A stretch of DNA of 64,000 nt from Colius striatus (GCF_028858725.1 NC_084790.1:88130996-88194995), one strand, 5' to 3'; positions 33,933 through 45,932 are shown, numbered from the stretch's first letter. Made by a program: numbers and translations. The notes: generated by a model from the sequence alone, not told the origin.

Positions 33933-34423
33933 TCCTCCTGGAAACGAACCCAAGCCCAGCTGTAACACAGGACACTTCTCACGGCTCTTAGTCAAGTCTT
34001 AGCAGGCGCAAGTTCGACGTTAACCTCTTTCTGTACAATACTATGCTCAGGACAGGCGAAGCAGGTCTGAAACGTAGGGGAGTCGTTGGTGAGGCACATT
34101 TCTCCCCAGCCCCAAAGAGCCCCGTCCGGCGGGGGTGCCGCTGCGAGCCGGGCTGGCCACACCGCCCTGCACCACAACGGAGCACAAAGTCTGACACGTA
34201 GACGCTAAAGAACCCGAGAACCCGTTTTTACAACTCAGGCATGGTTTTAAGTGTTTTAGGGGAAAGCTAACAAAGCAAGAAAAAGTCAAACTTAAGTTTT
34301 GGGGTTTTTTTAAGTTTGGGGATTTGGTTTTTGCGGGGTTTTTCTTTAGTTTGTTTAATTTAATCAGCCGCTGTAGCTTGATCTTGGATCAGAAACGTTC
34401 AGTTCACTTGAGCTCAAAATACC

Positions 34424-34431
34424 AAGCACAA
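34424..34431 (+). promoter_or_regulatory. miR-218 8-mer seed match
   Basis: This is the second AAGCACAA in the proximal UTR, about 500 nt after the first. Confidence 0.4.
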
Positions 34432-34936
34432 AGGCAGGAGCTATAGAGGCAGGTACAAGCCCGGGCTCACTGCAGCGCCCGTCCCGGGACGCAGCCTCCC
34501 GGGTGGGGAGCGAGCAGCCGTGACCACACGAGCCTCAAGCACAGCTCACAGTTTATCCCACGTTCGGGGCTTGTACCTGGCGCAGATGCACACTCAGGAG
34601 GTCAGTCTCGCTGCTACAGTACCTGAAGCAAACCACAACGTTCTGAGAGTTCTAGAGGGGTTTTTTGTTTCATTAGGTAGTTAAAACGTCCCTTTTCAGT
34701 TACCAGGAATCTGGTTTCTCCTTGTTGCTGAAACCTGTTTAACGTTCAGGGTCTTTTTGTTGTTTTCTCTTTTTTTGGGGTATTTTGTGGTACTTTCAAG
34801 CAGGAAACAAAGCAGAAACAAGCCCTTCAGATGCCACTGACCGTTTTAGATGTGCCGCATATGACTTCAATACACCATCTTGCATCCCCACGTTCGCTTT
34901 ATCCACCAGTTACCCAAGCTGGTGGGAACACAGCAC

Positions 34937-34944
34937 ACCAAAGA
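34937..34944 (+). promoter_or_regulatory. miR-9 8-mer seed match 1
   Basis: ACCAAAGA is an exact 8-mer match to the miR-9-5p seed in the inferred ONECUT2 3' UTR. It lies before the first candidate poly(A) signal. Confidence 0.55.
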
Positions 34945-35140
34945 GACAGGATTACTGCAAGCCAAAGATGTTTATAACTTGCCATTTTCTCTTCGTCATC
35001 GCTGGTGCAGGTGGGCGTCTGGCGATGGGGAAGCTTCACAAACTCCAGACCCTCTCTCCAGCTCAGGCGGCTGCTCTGTGGCACAGCGGGCCAATGCCAA
35101 CAGAGCCCCGGCTGGTGACCAGTGCCCTGGTGACCAGTGC

Positions 35141-35990
35141 CCTGGTGCTGGTGGCCAATGTCAGGGGAACCTGGGCTGCAGCTCTGGTACTGGTGGCCAA
35201 TACCAGAGGAGCCCCGGCTGCAACCCTGGCACTGGTGGCTGATGCCAGAGGAGCCCCGGCTGCAGCTCTGGTGGCCAATGCCAGTGGAGCCTGGGCTGCA
35301 GCTCTGGTACTGGTGGCCAATGCCAGTGGAGCCTGGGCTGCAGCTCTGGTACTGGTGGCCAATTCCAGGGGAACCTGGGCTGCAGCTCTGGCACTGGTGG
35401 CCAATACCAGAGGAGCCCCAGCTGCAACTCTGGCACTGGTGGCTGATGCCAGAGGAGCCCTGGCTGCAGCTCTGGTGGCCAATGCCAGGGGAACCTGGGC
35501 TGCAGCCCCAGTGCTGGTGGCCAATGCCAGTGGAGCCTGGGCTGCAGCTCTGGTACTGGTGGCCAATGCCAGGGGAACCTGGGCTGCAGCTCTGGCACTG
35601 GTGGCCAATACCAGAGGAGCCCCAGCTGCAACTCTGGCACTGGTGGCTGATGCCAGAGGAGCCCTGGCTGCAGCTCTGGTGGCCAATGCCAGGGGAACCT
35701 GGGCTGCAGCCCCAGTGCTGGTGGCCAATGCCAGTGGAGCCTGGGCTGCAGCTCTGGCACTGGTGGCCAATACCAGAAGAGCTCCCGACTGCAGCCCCAG
35801 TGCTGGTGGCCGATGCCAACAGAGCCCCAGCTGCAGCCCTGTTGCTGGTGGCTGGTGCCAGGTGATCCGGCGCCGCAGCCCTGGCACTGATGACCAATGC
35901 CAGGGGAACCTGGGCTGCAGCTGTGGCACTGGTGGCTGATGCCAGAGGAGCCCCTGCTGCAGCCCCGGTGCCGGTGGCTGCCCCGAAGCC
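35141..35990. repeat. 42-bp minisatellite in the ONECUT2 3' UTR
   Basis: The unit CTGGTGGCCAATGCCAGGGG plus AACCTGGGCTGCAGCTCTGGTA is 42 bp, a multiple of three, so one frame reads a 14-residue Ala/Val-rich repeat. Some units are 36 bp. A 204-bp higher-order repeat (for example 35391 against 35595) contains four 42-bp units and one 36-bp unit. About 20 units are present. The frame has no good start context and follows a complete CDS, so it is not called a gene. Confidence 0.92.
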
Positions 35991-36131
35991 GCAGTCCTGG
36001 CAGCCCATCGCAGCCCCACTGTGCTGGATGTGACCGGCCCCGGCGCCGGCCGAGCCCGTGGCACCGAGCTCAGCACGGCTGTGCTTCTTTACAGACACTT
36101 GAGACTTTTTTTTATGTACTACTTAATCGAA

Positions 36132-36139
36132 ACCAAAGA
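36132..36139 (+). promoter_or_regulatory. miR-9 8-mer seed match 2
   Basis: ACCAAAGA lies in AT-rich UTR about 60 nt before the proximal AATAAA pair. Confidence 0.55.
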
Positions 36140-36197
36140 AACGTTTTCTGCACCTACTTCTTCTGCAACAAACTGTTCCATTGAGAAATGAAATAGA

Positions 36198-36214
36198 AAT
36201 AAATAGAAAATAAA
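36198..36214 (+). terminator. Candidate proximal poly(A) signals
   Basis: There are two AATAAA hexamers, at 36198-36203 and 36209-36214. A GT-containing stretch (ACACACTGTGTTTTG) follows at about 36252. Use of these signals would give a UTR of about 2.4 kb containing only two of the six miR-9 8-mers. Confidence 0.4.
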
Positions 36215-36467
36215 AAAGCCCCAAGGAAGCACGTCAGGAAGCAAACGAGTAACACACTGTGTTTTGACAGACATCTCGGACGTTTGAGGAAGCAGATCTC
36301 AAAGGAAGGGTTGACAAGAACGAGAACAAAGCAAAGCCAGTACGATTTGCTGCTTCATTTGACAACTCAGTCATCCCGAAGTTGAAGATTGTCTTTAATT
36401 TGTGCCTATGCAGTTTTTTTTCCAAAAGAACAAGGAACAGAGCAACCAAAACCTCAACAGCTACAAT

Positions 36468-36475
36468 ACCAAAGA
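36468..36475 (+). promoter_or_regulatory. miR-9 8-mer seed match 3
   Basis: ACCAAAGA lies in an A-rich context just beyond the proximal poly(A) signals, so only the long isoform would carry it. Confidence 0.55.
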
Positions 36476-37542
36476 TGAGGATTCTCACTTCTTGTGTTTC
36501 AGTTCGTTGTCTCCTCTTGCACGACTAAATGCATATAGCCCCACTGATCTCTGTACAGGTAATCACTTCTGTTTCTCTGTGCAGCCGAAAAGGGTGGGTT
36601 TATTCATGTTTTTTCCTGTTTCTGCCCCTCGTGGGATCTCTCTTAAGAGTTACATGGACTCCAAAGGCAAGATGTTGGGATACTACGCTGGTATGTCTCC
36701 TCTCTCCAGAGCCACGTAGGAAAAACATGTCTGTTGGGTAGGACACGTTTTTGTTGGGTAGAGTTGGTCTCTTGTCTGTCTAGAGCTCTGTATGTGAAAT
36801 CGATTGAGTAACCCACACCCTTCTTTCTCTTCCCCAGGGATAACATTTGCAATACATAGATATTTATGTACCTGTTTCTGTGACTGTAAGTGCTGAGCCC
36901 AGCCACAGCCCGACTCGCGGAGATCAGATCCCGACCTGAACCGACCTGAGGTTTCAGCAGCTCACGTGGCACTTGAGCAGCTCCTCTTGACGTGTCTGTT
37001 GGACACGCTGTGTCAGTGGATCAAAATCACGATGATCCGAACCACGACACGCAGGCCTTAGGTCTACATTTCTCTTTGGAGCTGGAGCACGGTGGTACCG
37101 TTTTTGCCCCATCTCTGCCTTTAAGTGAGGGCTTCCTTTGAACTGCCCTGCAAAACCGCTGCAATCATTTTCCAATGCTGACACTTAAAGAGAGAAAATC
37201 CAAAAGCCTTGACTGCTCCGGACAGGAGAGGTTTCTGGGGAGTAAATTTGGGATCTCAGAGCTAAACTGACAGCTCTAGGAATGAAAACACCCTTCAGCG
37301 TAGATTTCCAGACAGGTGGTGCATGATCTGAAAATGATCCAAAGGAGCTCAGTAGTCAGACGTGGAATAAAGCTGCCAAGGAGTGGTTCAGGTCTGGGCT
37401 GACACGCAGCGACGGCTCCGGGAGCTCGTGTGAGGAGCCGTGAGCCGGCACGCTGTGGAGCTGAGGTGCTTTGGTCACGTTGGAGGTTCACCTTCATTCC
37501 CACCCCCGAGGCCCCACTGAAGCTGCCTCTCCTTGTGCATTT

Positions 37543-37550
37543 TGTACATA
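37543..37550 (+). promoter_or_regulatory. Pumilio-type site
   Basis: TGTACATA fits the Pumilio consensus UGUANAUA in the inferred UTR. A second copy is at 38251-38258. Confidence 0.3.
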
Positions 37551-37773
37551 GCAGTGCTGTCACGTCCCGGTCTGGCAGCGTCCTCCTGTGACACGCAGCA
37601 GTGCCGGGCAGCGCTGGGCTTCCGTCCTTTTTCTCTGCTCCATTCCACGTGGGAGACGACATGCTGGTGACACCCCGTCTGTCCTCCCTCACCCTCACCC
37701 TCACCTCCCTTCCCTTGCTGCAGTGGCGAGGCAGAGCCGCAGAGAGAGTGCTGGGGATCCTCCCAGGCTTGTA

Positions 37774-37942
37774 TCCAGATGGGCTGTGGAGGCTCCTTCT
37801 CTGGAGACATTCCAACCCAGCTGGTTGTGTGCCTGTGTGCCCTACTCTAGGTGATCCTGCTCTGGCAGAGGGGCTGCACTGGGTGATCTTTCGAGGCCCC
37901 TTCCAGCCCTTGAGGTTCTGTCATTCTGTGACTCTGTGGGCT
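37774..37942 (+). mobile_element. CR1 LINE 3'-end fragment inside the UTR
   Basis: GGCTGTGGAGGCTCCTTCTC through CTTCCAGCCCTTGAGG and TTCTGTCATTCTGTGACTC is the CR1 3' terminus. It is in sense orientation to ONECUT2. Confidence 0.88.
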
Positions 37943-38250
37943 GGCCTTGACCTTTCAAATGCTGACGCCAGGACTGGTGCAGTGACACCGTGTAGTGCCC
38001 AGCCTGATGCTCCTGCCCACACTACAGCAACGGGCCTCCCCGTGCTGGGCGCTGCAGATTGGTGCCCGTGGTTCCTCCCTGTGTGTCAAAACATTGCCTT
38101 CATCTGTACACCTGAAAATACCACTGCATTTTTTATCCCTGCACCTCTCACAGTCCCGTCTTCCATGTCACTGTCGACTCTTGTAGGCTTCGATGTAGCA
38201 GCGCTCTCAGAAGAGGAGTGTCGGTAGCGCGTACTGTGGGTAGATACGTC

Positions 38251-38258
38251 TGTACATA
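38251..38258 (+). promoter_or_regulatory. Pumilio-type site
   Basis: This is the second TGTACATA, about 0.7 kb after the first, in AT-rich UTR sequence. Confidence 0.3.
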
Positions 38259-39569
38259 CTCGTGTGAGCAGGATGTGTGCCGCATCCTGCCCACGCTGGA
38301 CAGAGAAATAACCTCAGATAGATACGTTGCATTTATATATCCTATATTTATGAATCTATAGAGCCGTGTAATGTAAGTTGTTCCTCTTCTGTGTTCTGAT
38401 ACGCAAGACCAGGATGTACAGAGAGTATCCCAGCATCTTCTGTGCCATGTGCTTGGAGTTGCTACCATGGGCACACCCGAGATGAATTCAACTTTCAAGA
38501 AACCTTGGACAGTGCTTAATCACCCGCGAAGGAACAAAGAAATGCGCTCGATGACTTCGGTTCAATAGCTTTATTCTGGCTCTCTCTTACCTAAAGCTGA
38601 ATCCAAAGACCTGAGAAGGACTAAACCAGCAAGCTACGCCCAAACCCGCGTTAGGGAACAGGGATCTCCTCTTCCAAAGCGAGACACGGTAACGACACGG
38701 TACTGCAAAGAGCGTGCTGGCTCCAGACAGAGCAACAATGCTTTCCTTGCTTGTCACGGTTCCTGAGGATTTTTCAGACATGGGGAAACTTTATACTCGA
38801 CCTCCTTTGTACGTACCGAGGGGGATTTTTATGGTCTGAGTTTTTAAAAAAGGCAAAGCTTGAAGCGGTTTTTATTGTTTTTGCTGACACTTGTGGGGTT
38901 TAACCCAAAATACGACCTATGAGTCGTGTGATTTCTTTGGCCGAGTCTCGGGGCAGGTCCTGAAATCTCCGCTCAGTCCAAATCCCACCAGGGTTTCGCT
39001 CTCAGCTTCAAAACCCGACGGGCGTTTTGGCTGAGCGCGGACTGCGGGATCAGGCCCCGGTGCCAGTCGTTCGTAACTGCTCGCTTCAATCGTCCGTTGA
39101 TCAGTTTGGGGTTGATTTTGGCTGTTTGTCCGTTTCACTGCTGTGGCGCATCAGAGGTGCGAAGCCCACACGCCAGTGAGCACGCGCAAAGGCCGGTGCT
39201 GCTTCACGGAGCAGCCGGCTCCTGTTGCTGACAGGAGGCACTCGGGAACAGGAGTCTGGGTTTCATTTCTTCTTGTATTTAATTTTAATCGTTTAAATAC
39301 CAGAGTTTAAATTATTTAAGTTAATCTCTTCCCATCCGATTAGGAAGCGCGACGTCCCTTTGCCAATGGCACGTTAAAAGCCTTCGTAATGTAGCTTATT
39401 TATTTAACTTATTGTCGCCACCCGAGGATGCCCTTGTGTGGTGTTTGTTTTTTGTTTGGAATGAGTTACCTTTAAAGCACTACAGCTTGTTATTTCTTGT
39501 AAGGACAACCGAGAGAATTTGGAGGACAAGCAATGAACATTCAGCCTGAAACTGTGCGTTCAGAAAACA

Positions 39570-39835
39570 GAAAAAAATGGGAGAAAAAAGGAGAAAAAGA
39601 GGAAAAAAAAAAAGGACACTGGGATACTTTGCCCGAACTTTATGGCTTCTTAAAACTTAAGCTGGGGGAAAAAAATAGTACACGTCAAGCAAAAAGAGAG
39701 AAACCCTTAAACGAGCTGCTTCCAAGGATGAACTTCTGTGTGTGTAAAAAAAAACGGTAAGAGACAAAAAAACAAGGAAAAAAAGGACAAAAAAAAGGAA
39801 AAAAGGAAAAAAAAACCAAAACAACAAAAAAAAGC
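39570..39835. repeat. A-rich low-complexity tract
   Basis: Repeated poly(A) runs are broken by G (AAAAAAGG-type), interrupted at about 39620-39740. It immediately precedes the miR-9/let-7 cluster. A second similar tract lies at 42879-43008. Confidence 0.85.
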
Positions 39836-39853
39836 TTTCTATTTCTAGTGAGA

Positions 39854-39927
39854 ACCAAAGAGGCTACCTCACTGACTTTTTCCATTTGTAATTTTAATCG
39901 TGTTGATGATACCAAAGATACCAAAGA
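39854..39927 (+). promoter_or_regulatory. miR-9 / let-7 seed-match cluster
   Basis: Three ACCAAAGA 8-mers for miR-9 start at 39854, 39911 and 39920, and one CTACCTCA 8-mer for let-7 lies at 39864-39871. The last two miR-9 sites start 9 nt apart, so they could not both be occupied at once. The surrounding sequence is AT-rich and free of repeats apart from an A-rich tract upstream. Confidence 0.55.
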
Positions 39928-41531
39928 TTTCTTTCTCTGTGCGGTCTGCATTTTGCTTGTGCTCTTTTATAGTCCCAACCGTTCTCTCCTACTCACAGTG
40001 ACGTACAGCTGCAGCCCAGACACCCAAAGACGTACTTTTGTGGAAGCTGCCAACTCTGGTGACGGCATTTTCTGTGTTTCCCTTATGCCTTCCTGATAGC
40101 CAAAACAAAACAACCCCCACGTCCGGGGAGGGGGCGTGAAGCCACTTCACATCCCTCCTCCCGCCAGGTTGTGGTGGGCAGAGCCGTTGTGTTGACCTGA
40201 GATGGATCCAGAGCTTGGCCATCGGCTGGTTCTCTGGGGAAGGGGCTCTGCAGGAGTCCTCCTGAAGCACTGGCAGGGGTGTGTTTCTGTCAGCAGCAGA
40301 ACCCCACGTTAGAGGTTCCCAAGCGATGCCGTGCCCAGGCGTAACCTCAGCCCACTGCTGCCAGTCTGAGGGGAGGGGGATTCTTCTTCACTTTGGCCAC
40401 CGAGATGACCGAGTGAGCAGCAAGCCCAGGGCGTTCCCGCTGCGCCCACGGAGGCTGCTCCCTGCTGCTCACATCTCGCCCCTGTTCTTGTTTACAGTTG
40501 TGGTTTTCATATGGAAATCAGTTCATTCTTTTTCTCCAGCTAGCCAGGGAGTGAGGCCACGCTGAGCTGCTGAGCGCCATTAGCGTAGTGTCCCCCGTGA
40601 CTGATGAAGAGCTGCCCGGTCACCTTTGGCAATTAGTGCCGTTTGCTTCTTTTGCCCCGTTTTACCCCGTTTTGCACGACTGGGGCAGATGCTCTGACAG
40701 GCCAAACCCACTGCAGGGCACTGCTGGCTCTTCCCACTGCTCTGTGCCTCTGCAGCTTCCCACGGGCCCCTTCAGACATAGTCTCAGTTTTTCTTTAGGA
40801 GCCCCTCCCCAGTCCTTTCTGGAGCAGAGCCTGCTCTGCAGTAAGAACCAGAAAGAGGTCAGCAGGGGCTGGCAGGTAAATCTAAGAGAGGAAAACCCGT
40901 CCCCCCATTCAGATTTCAGGTGTGTGCTTCGGGCCGAGCTTTAAAAGCTGGTGTTGCAGCCTCTGGACCTGACCCTGATGGGTGCAAACAGCTCGGGACA
41001 GCAAAGGCAGGTGGCGCTGAGCCAGCACAGCAGCTCCCTGCCAGGGTGGTGGGAGCCCCCGAGCCTAGGGGTCCCTCCCAGGGCAGGGCCATCAGCCAGG
41101 GCTCTGTCTGCTGCAGGAGCCTGAGCCTTTCCCCTGGAGCTCTGCCCCAGCCAAGCCTTGGGAGCCACAGGAGACCCGTGGCCGACAGCTCAACACAAAA
41201 GCTCTGCCCTGATTACGTGCTGCCTTTTATTTCGTGTTCCTTTTTCCGGTTCTGTCTGTATTGGAAAAGATAGGGACTTGACAAGTGTGCTTTCTCTCTC
41301 TCTCTCTCTGTGTATTCCTTCAAAAACAAAGCTATAATGATTCTCAGGATGCCTTCTGTGCGTGGAGGTGGGGATCTGCCCTGTGCTCACCCTTCCCCGG
41401 CGCCCACAGCCCCTGCACGGGACGGGCACAGAGCCCCAGAGATGGCAGGGTCCTGGCAGCAACCGCATCTCACCAGACTCATGCTTCTCTTGCAAAGTAT
41501 GACATTACCACGGGACGAGTGCCTTGCTTGA

Positions 41532-41538
41532 ACCAAAG
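41532..41538 (+). promoter_or_regulatory. miR-9 7-mer seed match
   Basis: ACCAAAG without the final A. A second 7-mer lies at 41694-41700, just before the pyrimidine tract. Confidence 0.35.
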
Positions 41539-41717
41539 CAACGATTTTGCCAGTCTAGACCTCTCTGTGCTGTTTTTTTTATTCTTCCTGTGAATACCTC
41601 AGCTTCAACTGGGCCGCCAAATCGTACCTGGTGGGCTTTTTGTACTGTGGTGCTTTGCAATGCAGCCCTGCAAAGAACAAAACTCCTAGAAATACCAAAG
41701 GCTCCTCTCCTGCCTCT

Positions 41718-42500
<783 letters not shown>

Positions 42501-42629
42501 TCATGGTTCCAAAGCTTTAATATAAACCTGGGCATGTTGGCAACGCAGACCGTGCAATCCCTTACCGAATTTTCTCAGATATACCTCATAGAGAATAGTT
42601 GTTTAGAGTAATGTTATTATAGCGTATGT

Positions 42630-42635
42630 AATAAA
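42630..42635 (+). terminator. Candidate internal poly(A) signal
   Basis: AATAAA is followed by the T-rich stretch CCCTGTTTCTTTTTGG. It would end the UTR just after the polypyrimidine tract. Confidence 0.35.
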
Positions 42636-42878
42636 TTATTCCCTGTTTCTTTTTGGTAACTGTGATTTAAAAAGGAGGGAAGAAAAAACGAGCTTTATAC
42701 GTTTTAGGTTGTGCTTTTGTATTAGACGGAAGAAGCTGCGCTCAAAGGTGTACGTCGGTCTCTCTTCCCGTTGGGTTTTTCTGTTTGTTATGGATTGGGG
42801 AAAAGTTGCAGAATGAGCCCAAAGTTTACAGTTTCATATTTTGCTGAAGAAACAATCTGTGTTAATTTGCTCTGTTGG

Positions 42879-43008
42879 GAAAAAAAAAAAAGGAAAAAAA
42901 AAGGGAAAAAATACCCAAAAACACAAAAAAAAGGAAGAAAGAAAGAAAAAGATATTAAAAAAAAGAGAAATAAAAAACAAAGAGAAAAAGAACAAAAAAA
43001 AAAAAAGC
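42879..43008. repeat. A-rich low-complexity tract
   Basis: Long poly(A) runs with interspersed G and short GAAA repeats lie shortly after the AATAAA at 42630. Confidence 0.85.
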
Positions 43009-43429
43009 TATTTTCTACATTTGTGCTACTTGGTCTGAACAGCTAATTGTCCTGTGTGACGGTGTAGTGTTATCATTAGCAACCGCCAGTCAGCGCTACC
43101 ATTGTTATGCATGAGGCAAAACCTTAGCAGTGTGATGCATTGTGGTTCTTCATGGCAACCCCGGGGTTTCTTTGGGTGTGAGGGTAGGCCTTTTGGTTCG
43201 GTGGCGTCTGTTTGTGCATGGAGCCTGTTGCTGTTGGCGGCTGTGGCGAGGCTGCGTCCACGTTGAGCGCTGCGAGGCCACGGCACAGCTCTGCCTCACA
43301 CAGCTGAGTGCTGAGAAGCACTGGTTGCTTGGATCAGTTCTGGTCTGTCTGTGTTGGAAACGCAGGTGAGTTCCAGCTGAGCTAAATTGTTAGGTGAGGA
43401 AAAGGTTGTCCGACGGGCAGCTTCTCCCC

Positions 43430-44025
43430 AGACCATTCGGTTTGTAACCGGTCGCCTGAAAACACGCGTTGCGCTCCAGACGGAGCCAACCGTGCGCTTC
43501 TTCCTGGGCCCGGGGGCTGTTTTGGCTTTACGGCAGAGCGCTGGGCACGGCGTGGGGCACGGCGTGGGGCACGGCGTGGGGCACGGCTGTGGGCACAGCT
43601 GTGGGCACGGCTATGGGACGCGGCGTGGGGCGCAGTGCGGGGCCGCGGCCCTCCCCTCACTGCCAGCTCCCGCCGCGCCGCAGGGGATACCGCCGGGCCA
43701 GGGGGGGTCTGTGGGGTCGGCGACCCCTCACACCTCCCCCTCCCTCCGGCCCCAGAGCCCCGGCAGGGCGCAGCCCGCTCGGGTTCGCCCCTCGCGTGAG
43801 GAGCCGGGCTCGCGCTCCGGCCCCGCGGCGACGCGGTGCCGGCCGGGCCGGGCGTTGTGCCGGGGCGCAGCCTCCGGCCCGCGGCACAACCCCGAGCCCG
43901 TGACGGTGCCCGACGTAAAGCCAAAGCAGCCGCCCGACACGCCGTGCTGTGCGTGGAAGAGCGCCGCTGCGGACCGGGAGGACGGCAGCCGCGGTCCTGT
44001 ACCGCGGCGCCCGGCGTGACGTCGG
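43430..44025. other. CpG-dense island-like block in the distal UTR
   Basis: This GC-rich, CG-dense stretch of about 600 bp is bounded by AT-rich sequence on both sides. It includes a short tandem repeat (43545-43640). No recognisable protein is encoded. It may be a CpG island with promoter or enhancer activity near the 3' end of ONECUT2. Confidence 0.55.
43545..43640. repeat. GGGCACGGCGTG-type short tandem repeat
   Basis: About seven copies of a 12-14-bp unit (GGGCACGGCGTG, GGGCACGGCTGTG) lie inside the CpG-dense block. Confidence 0.85.
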
Positions 44026-44607
44026 TAGCTGTTTATATTGTCTGTCATTAAGGGTATATTAGAGATGTGCTCTCATTAGTGCAAAGGAACATCATTTTAT
44101 TTGGCCTTATGCAGTAGATTGTGATAATGAAAGCTTTGTAATATAGTCTGTCCGGTTTGTTTGGTTTTCCTCCCGTTATTTATCTGCCAAAGACAGCGAC
44201 GGATTCGCGACGCTTACGCGGGCCCTTGGTTTGGTTTGTTCCGTGAGACGGTCGATGATTGTAACAGTGTCTAACCTTCCAGGAAGCTTTATCCGTTCTT
44301 CCGCAATAAGCAGCCCCAGCCCTGGTTTTGGCAGACCCGACCCTCGCGGCTCAGCCCACGCGGGTCCCGACACCCCACGCGCCGAGTTCACCCCGCGCTC
44401 TTCAGTCCCAAAGCACCGAAGGGGATGTGAGGCAAAGGCAGCGACCTCTACTGCGGCCAGCACGTGGATGGGCCAGCTTGCCACAATTTGCCAAGGTTAC
44501 TTGTACGATGAAATTTAAGGTCTATTTTATTATGTCATTTTATGTCATTTTTTAACTCTGTGGAAGGTGATATGTTGAACTGAGTGTGAGCTGAGTTTTT
44601 TCAGACA

Positions 44608-44613
44608 AATAAA
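44608..44613 (+). terminator. Candidate distal poly(A) signal of ONECUT2
   Basis: AATAAA lies in an AT-rich conserved-looking stretch and is followed within 60 nt by T-rich and GT-containing sequence (ATGTTATTTTATC, GTTTTTAC). It is one of the two best candidates for the 3' end. Confidence 0.5.
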
Positions 44614-44777
44614 GTAGCTGAAGAGTGAATGTTATTTTATCATTAAAGGGTTTTTACTCAATGAGTTGTGCCAATAGATGTCCTTTATCTCAATGACAAG
44701 TATTACATTGCTTTCAAGTTTTTATTTATAGCTATTGATGTAAAACCCACACACACACATATTATTTGCCAAAGCTC

Positions 44778-44783
44778 AATAAA
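44778..44783 (+). terminator. Candidate terminal poly(A) signal of ONECUT2
   Basis: AATAAA is followed by a T-rich run (CACTTTTTGC) and then a long T/GT-rich downstream element at 44838-44880. Sequence character changes sharply to GC-rich repeats and CR1 copies after this point, which supports a gene end here. Confidence 0.5.
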
Positions 44784-44936
44784 GGAAGAAAAACGACACT
44801 TTTTGCTTCCTTGTGCCATGAAAAGTTCCTGTTCAGGTTTTTTTTTTCTCCGGGTGTCTTCCCAGTTTGGGTTTGGTTTCCCTGTTTAGCTGCTCCCCAC
44901 GGCCTGGCCCTGGGCTGTGGGCTGGAGGCCAGCCCG

Positions 44937-45130
44937 GGATGGGGCTGGCAGGGCTGGGGCTGGGGCTGGGGCTGGGGCTGGCAGGGGCTGGCAGGGGCTG
45001 GCACGGGCTGGCACAGCTGGGGCTGGGGCTGTCAGGGGCTGGCACAGCTGGGGCTGGGGCTGTCAGGGGCTGGCACAGCTGGGGCTGGGGCTGGGGCTGG
45101 CAGGGGCTGGCACAGCTGGGGCTGGCCGGG
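44937..45130. repeat. GGGGCT / GGCAGGGGCTGGCACAGCT tandem repeat
   Basis: GGGGCT hexamers alternate with GGCAGGGGCTGGCACAGCT segments. It begins the repeat-rich intergenic DNA after the last poly(A) signal. Confidence 0.88.
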
Positions 45131-45705
45131 AGCACGCTGCAGGGCGAGGCAGAGCCCAGTGCAGGCAGGCTGGTGCAAGACCACATCCCGAAACCACTGT
45201 GTTGCATGAAGGATCTGTCAGAGCGTGAGCAAAGACGTGGCGCGTTCTCACAGCTGGTGCCAGATCGGGGTTAGAAAGGAACAGGGAGAGAAGCAACTCC
45301 ATCATCCTGCAGACAGTGTCTCAAGCAGGGTGTTCTGCAAGCCCTCTGCCCTGGTCTGCTCTTGCACAGCCTTCCCAGTGCATTAACCTTTACTGCTCCT
45401 GCTCATCATGTGCAGAACAGCACGCACACACTGACACTGCTCGGAGCTCTCTGCAAGGCAGGGGCCCAGGGCTCTGGCATGTGAGTGTTGAAGGTCTTCT
45501 GTAGAGGAAAGTCCTGTGATGATGCAGTCTGACTGAAAATGAAGCAGGGCGCTGAAGTCCATGTCTGGTAACACCAGAGCTCTGGAGCAGAGAGTGATGA
45601 TTCGGCTTTGCTTTGGGGGCTGAGGGGCAAGGGAAGAGCAGGGGGTGAGTGCTGCTGTCTGCTGAGCATCCTTCTTCCCCTGGGAGAGGCTCTTGGCTGC
45701 CAGGG

Positions 45706-45932
45706 CAGGTTCCAAAGCAACACAAGGACAAACTTGTTCGCTGTTGAGCTGAGGGAGCACTGGCAGGGGCTGCCCAGATGGGCTGTGGAGGCTCCTTCTC
45801 TGGAGACATTCAACCCCAGCTGGATGAGTCCCTGTGTGCCCTGCTCTAGGTGGTGCTGCTCTGGCAGGGGGCTGCACTGGATGAGCTCTGCAGGTCCCTT
45901 CCAGCCCCTGAGAGTCTGTGACTGTGTGACAG
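45706..45932 (+). mobile_element. CR1 LINE 3'-end fragment
   Basis: AGGTTCCAAAGCAACACAAG through GATGAGCTCTGCAGGTCCC and GAGTCTGTGACTGTGTGAC matches the 3' end of the copy at 13684-14528. Confidence 0.9.

Noticed and set aside
34785..36098. Ala/Val-rich (+) and Ser/Gly/Gln-rich (-) frames across the 42-bp repeat
   Set aside because: Codon-length repeat units keep frames open. The region follows the ONECUT2 stop codon and lacks a supported start or homology.
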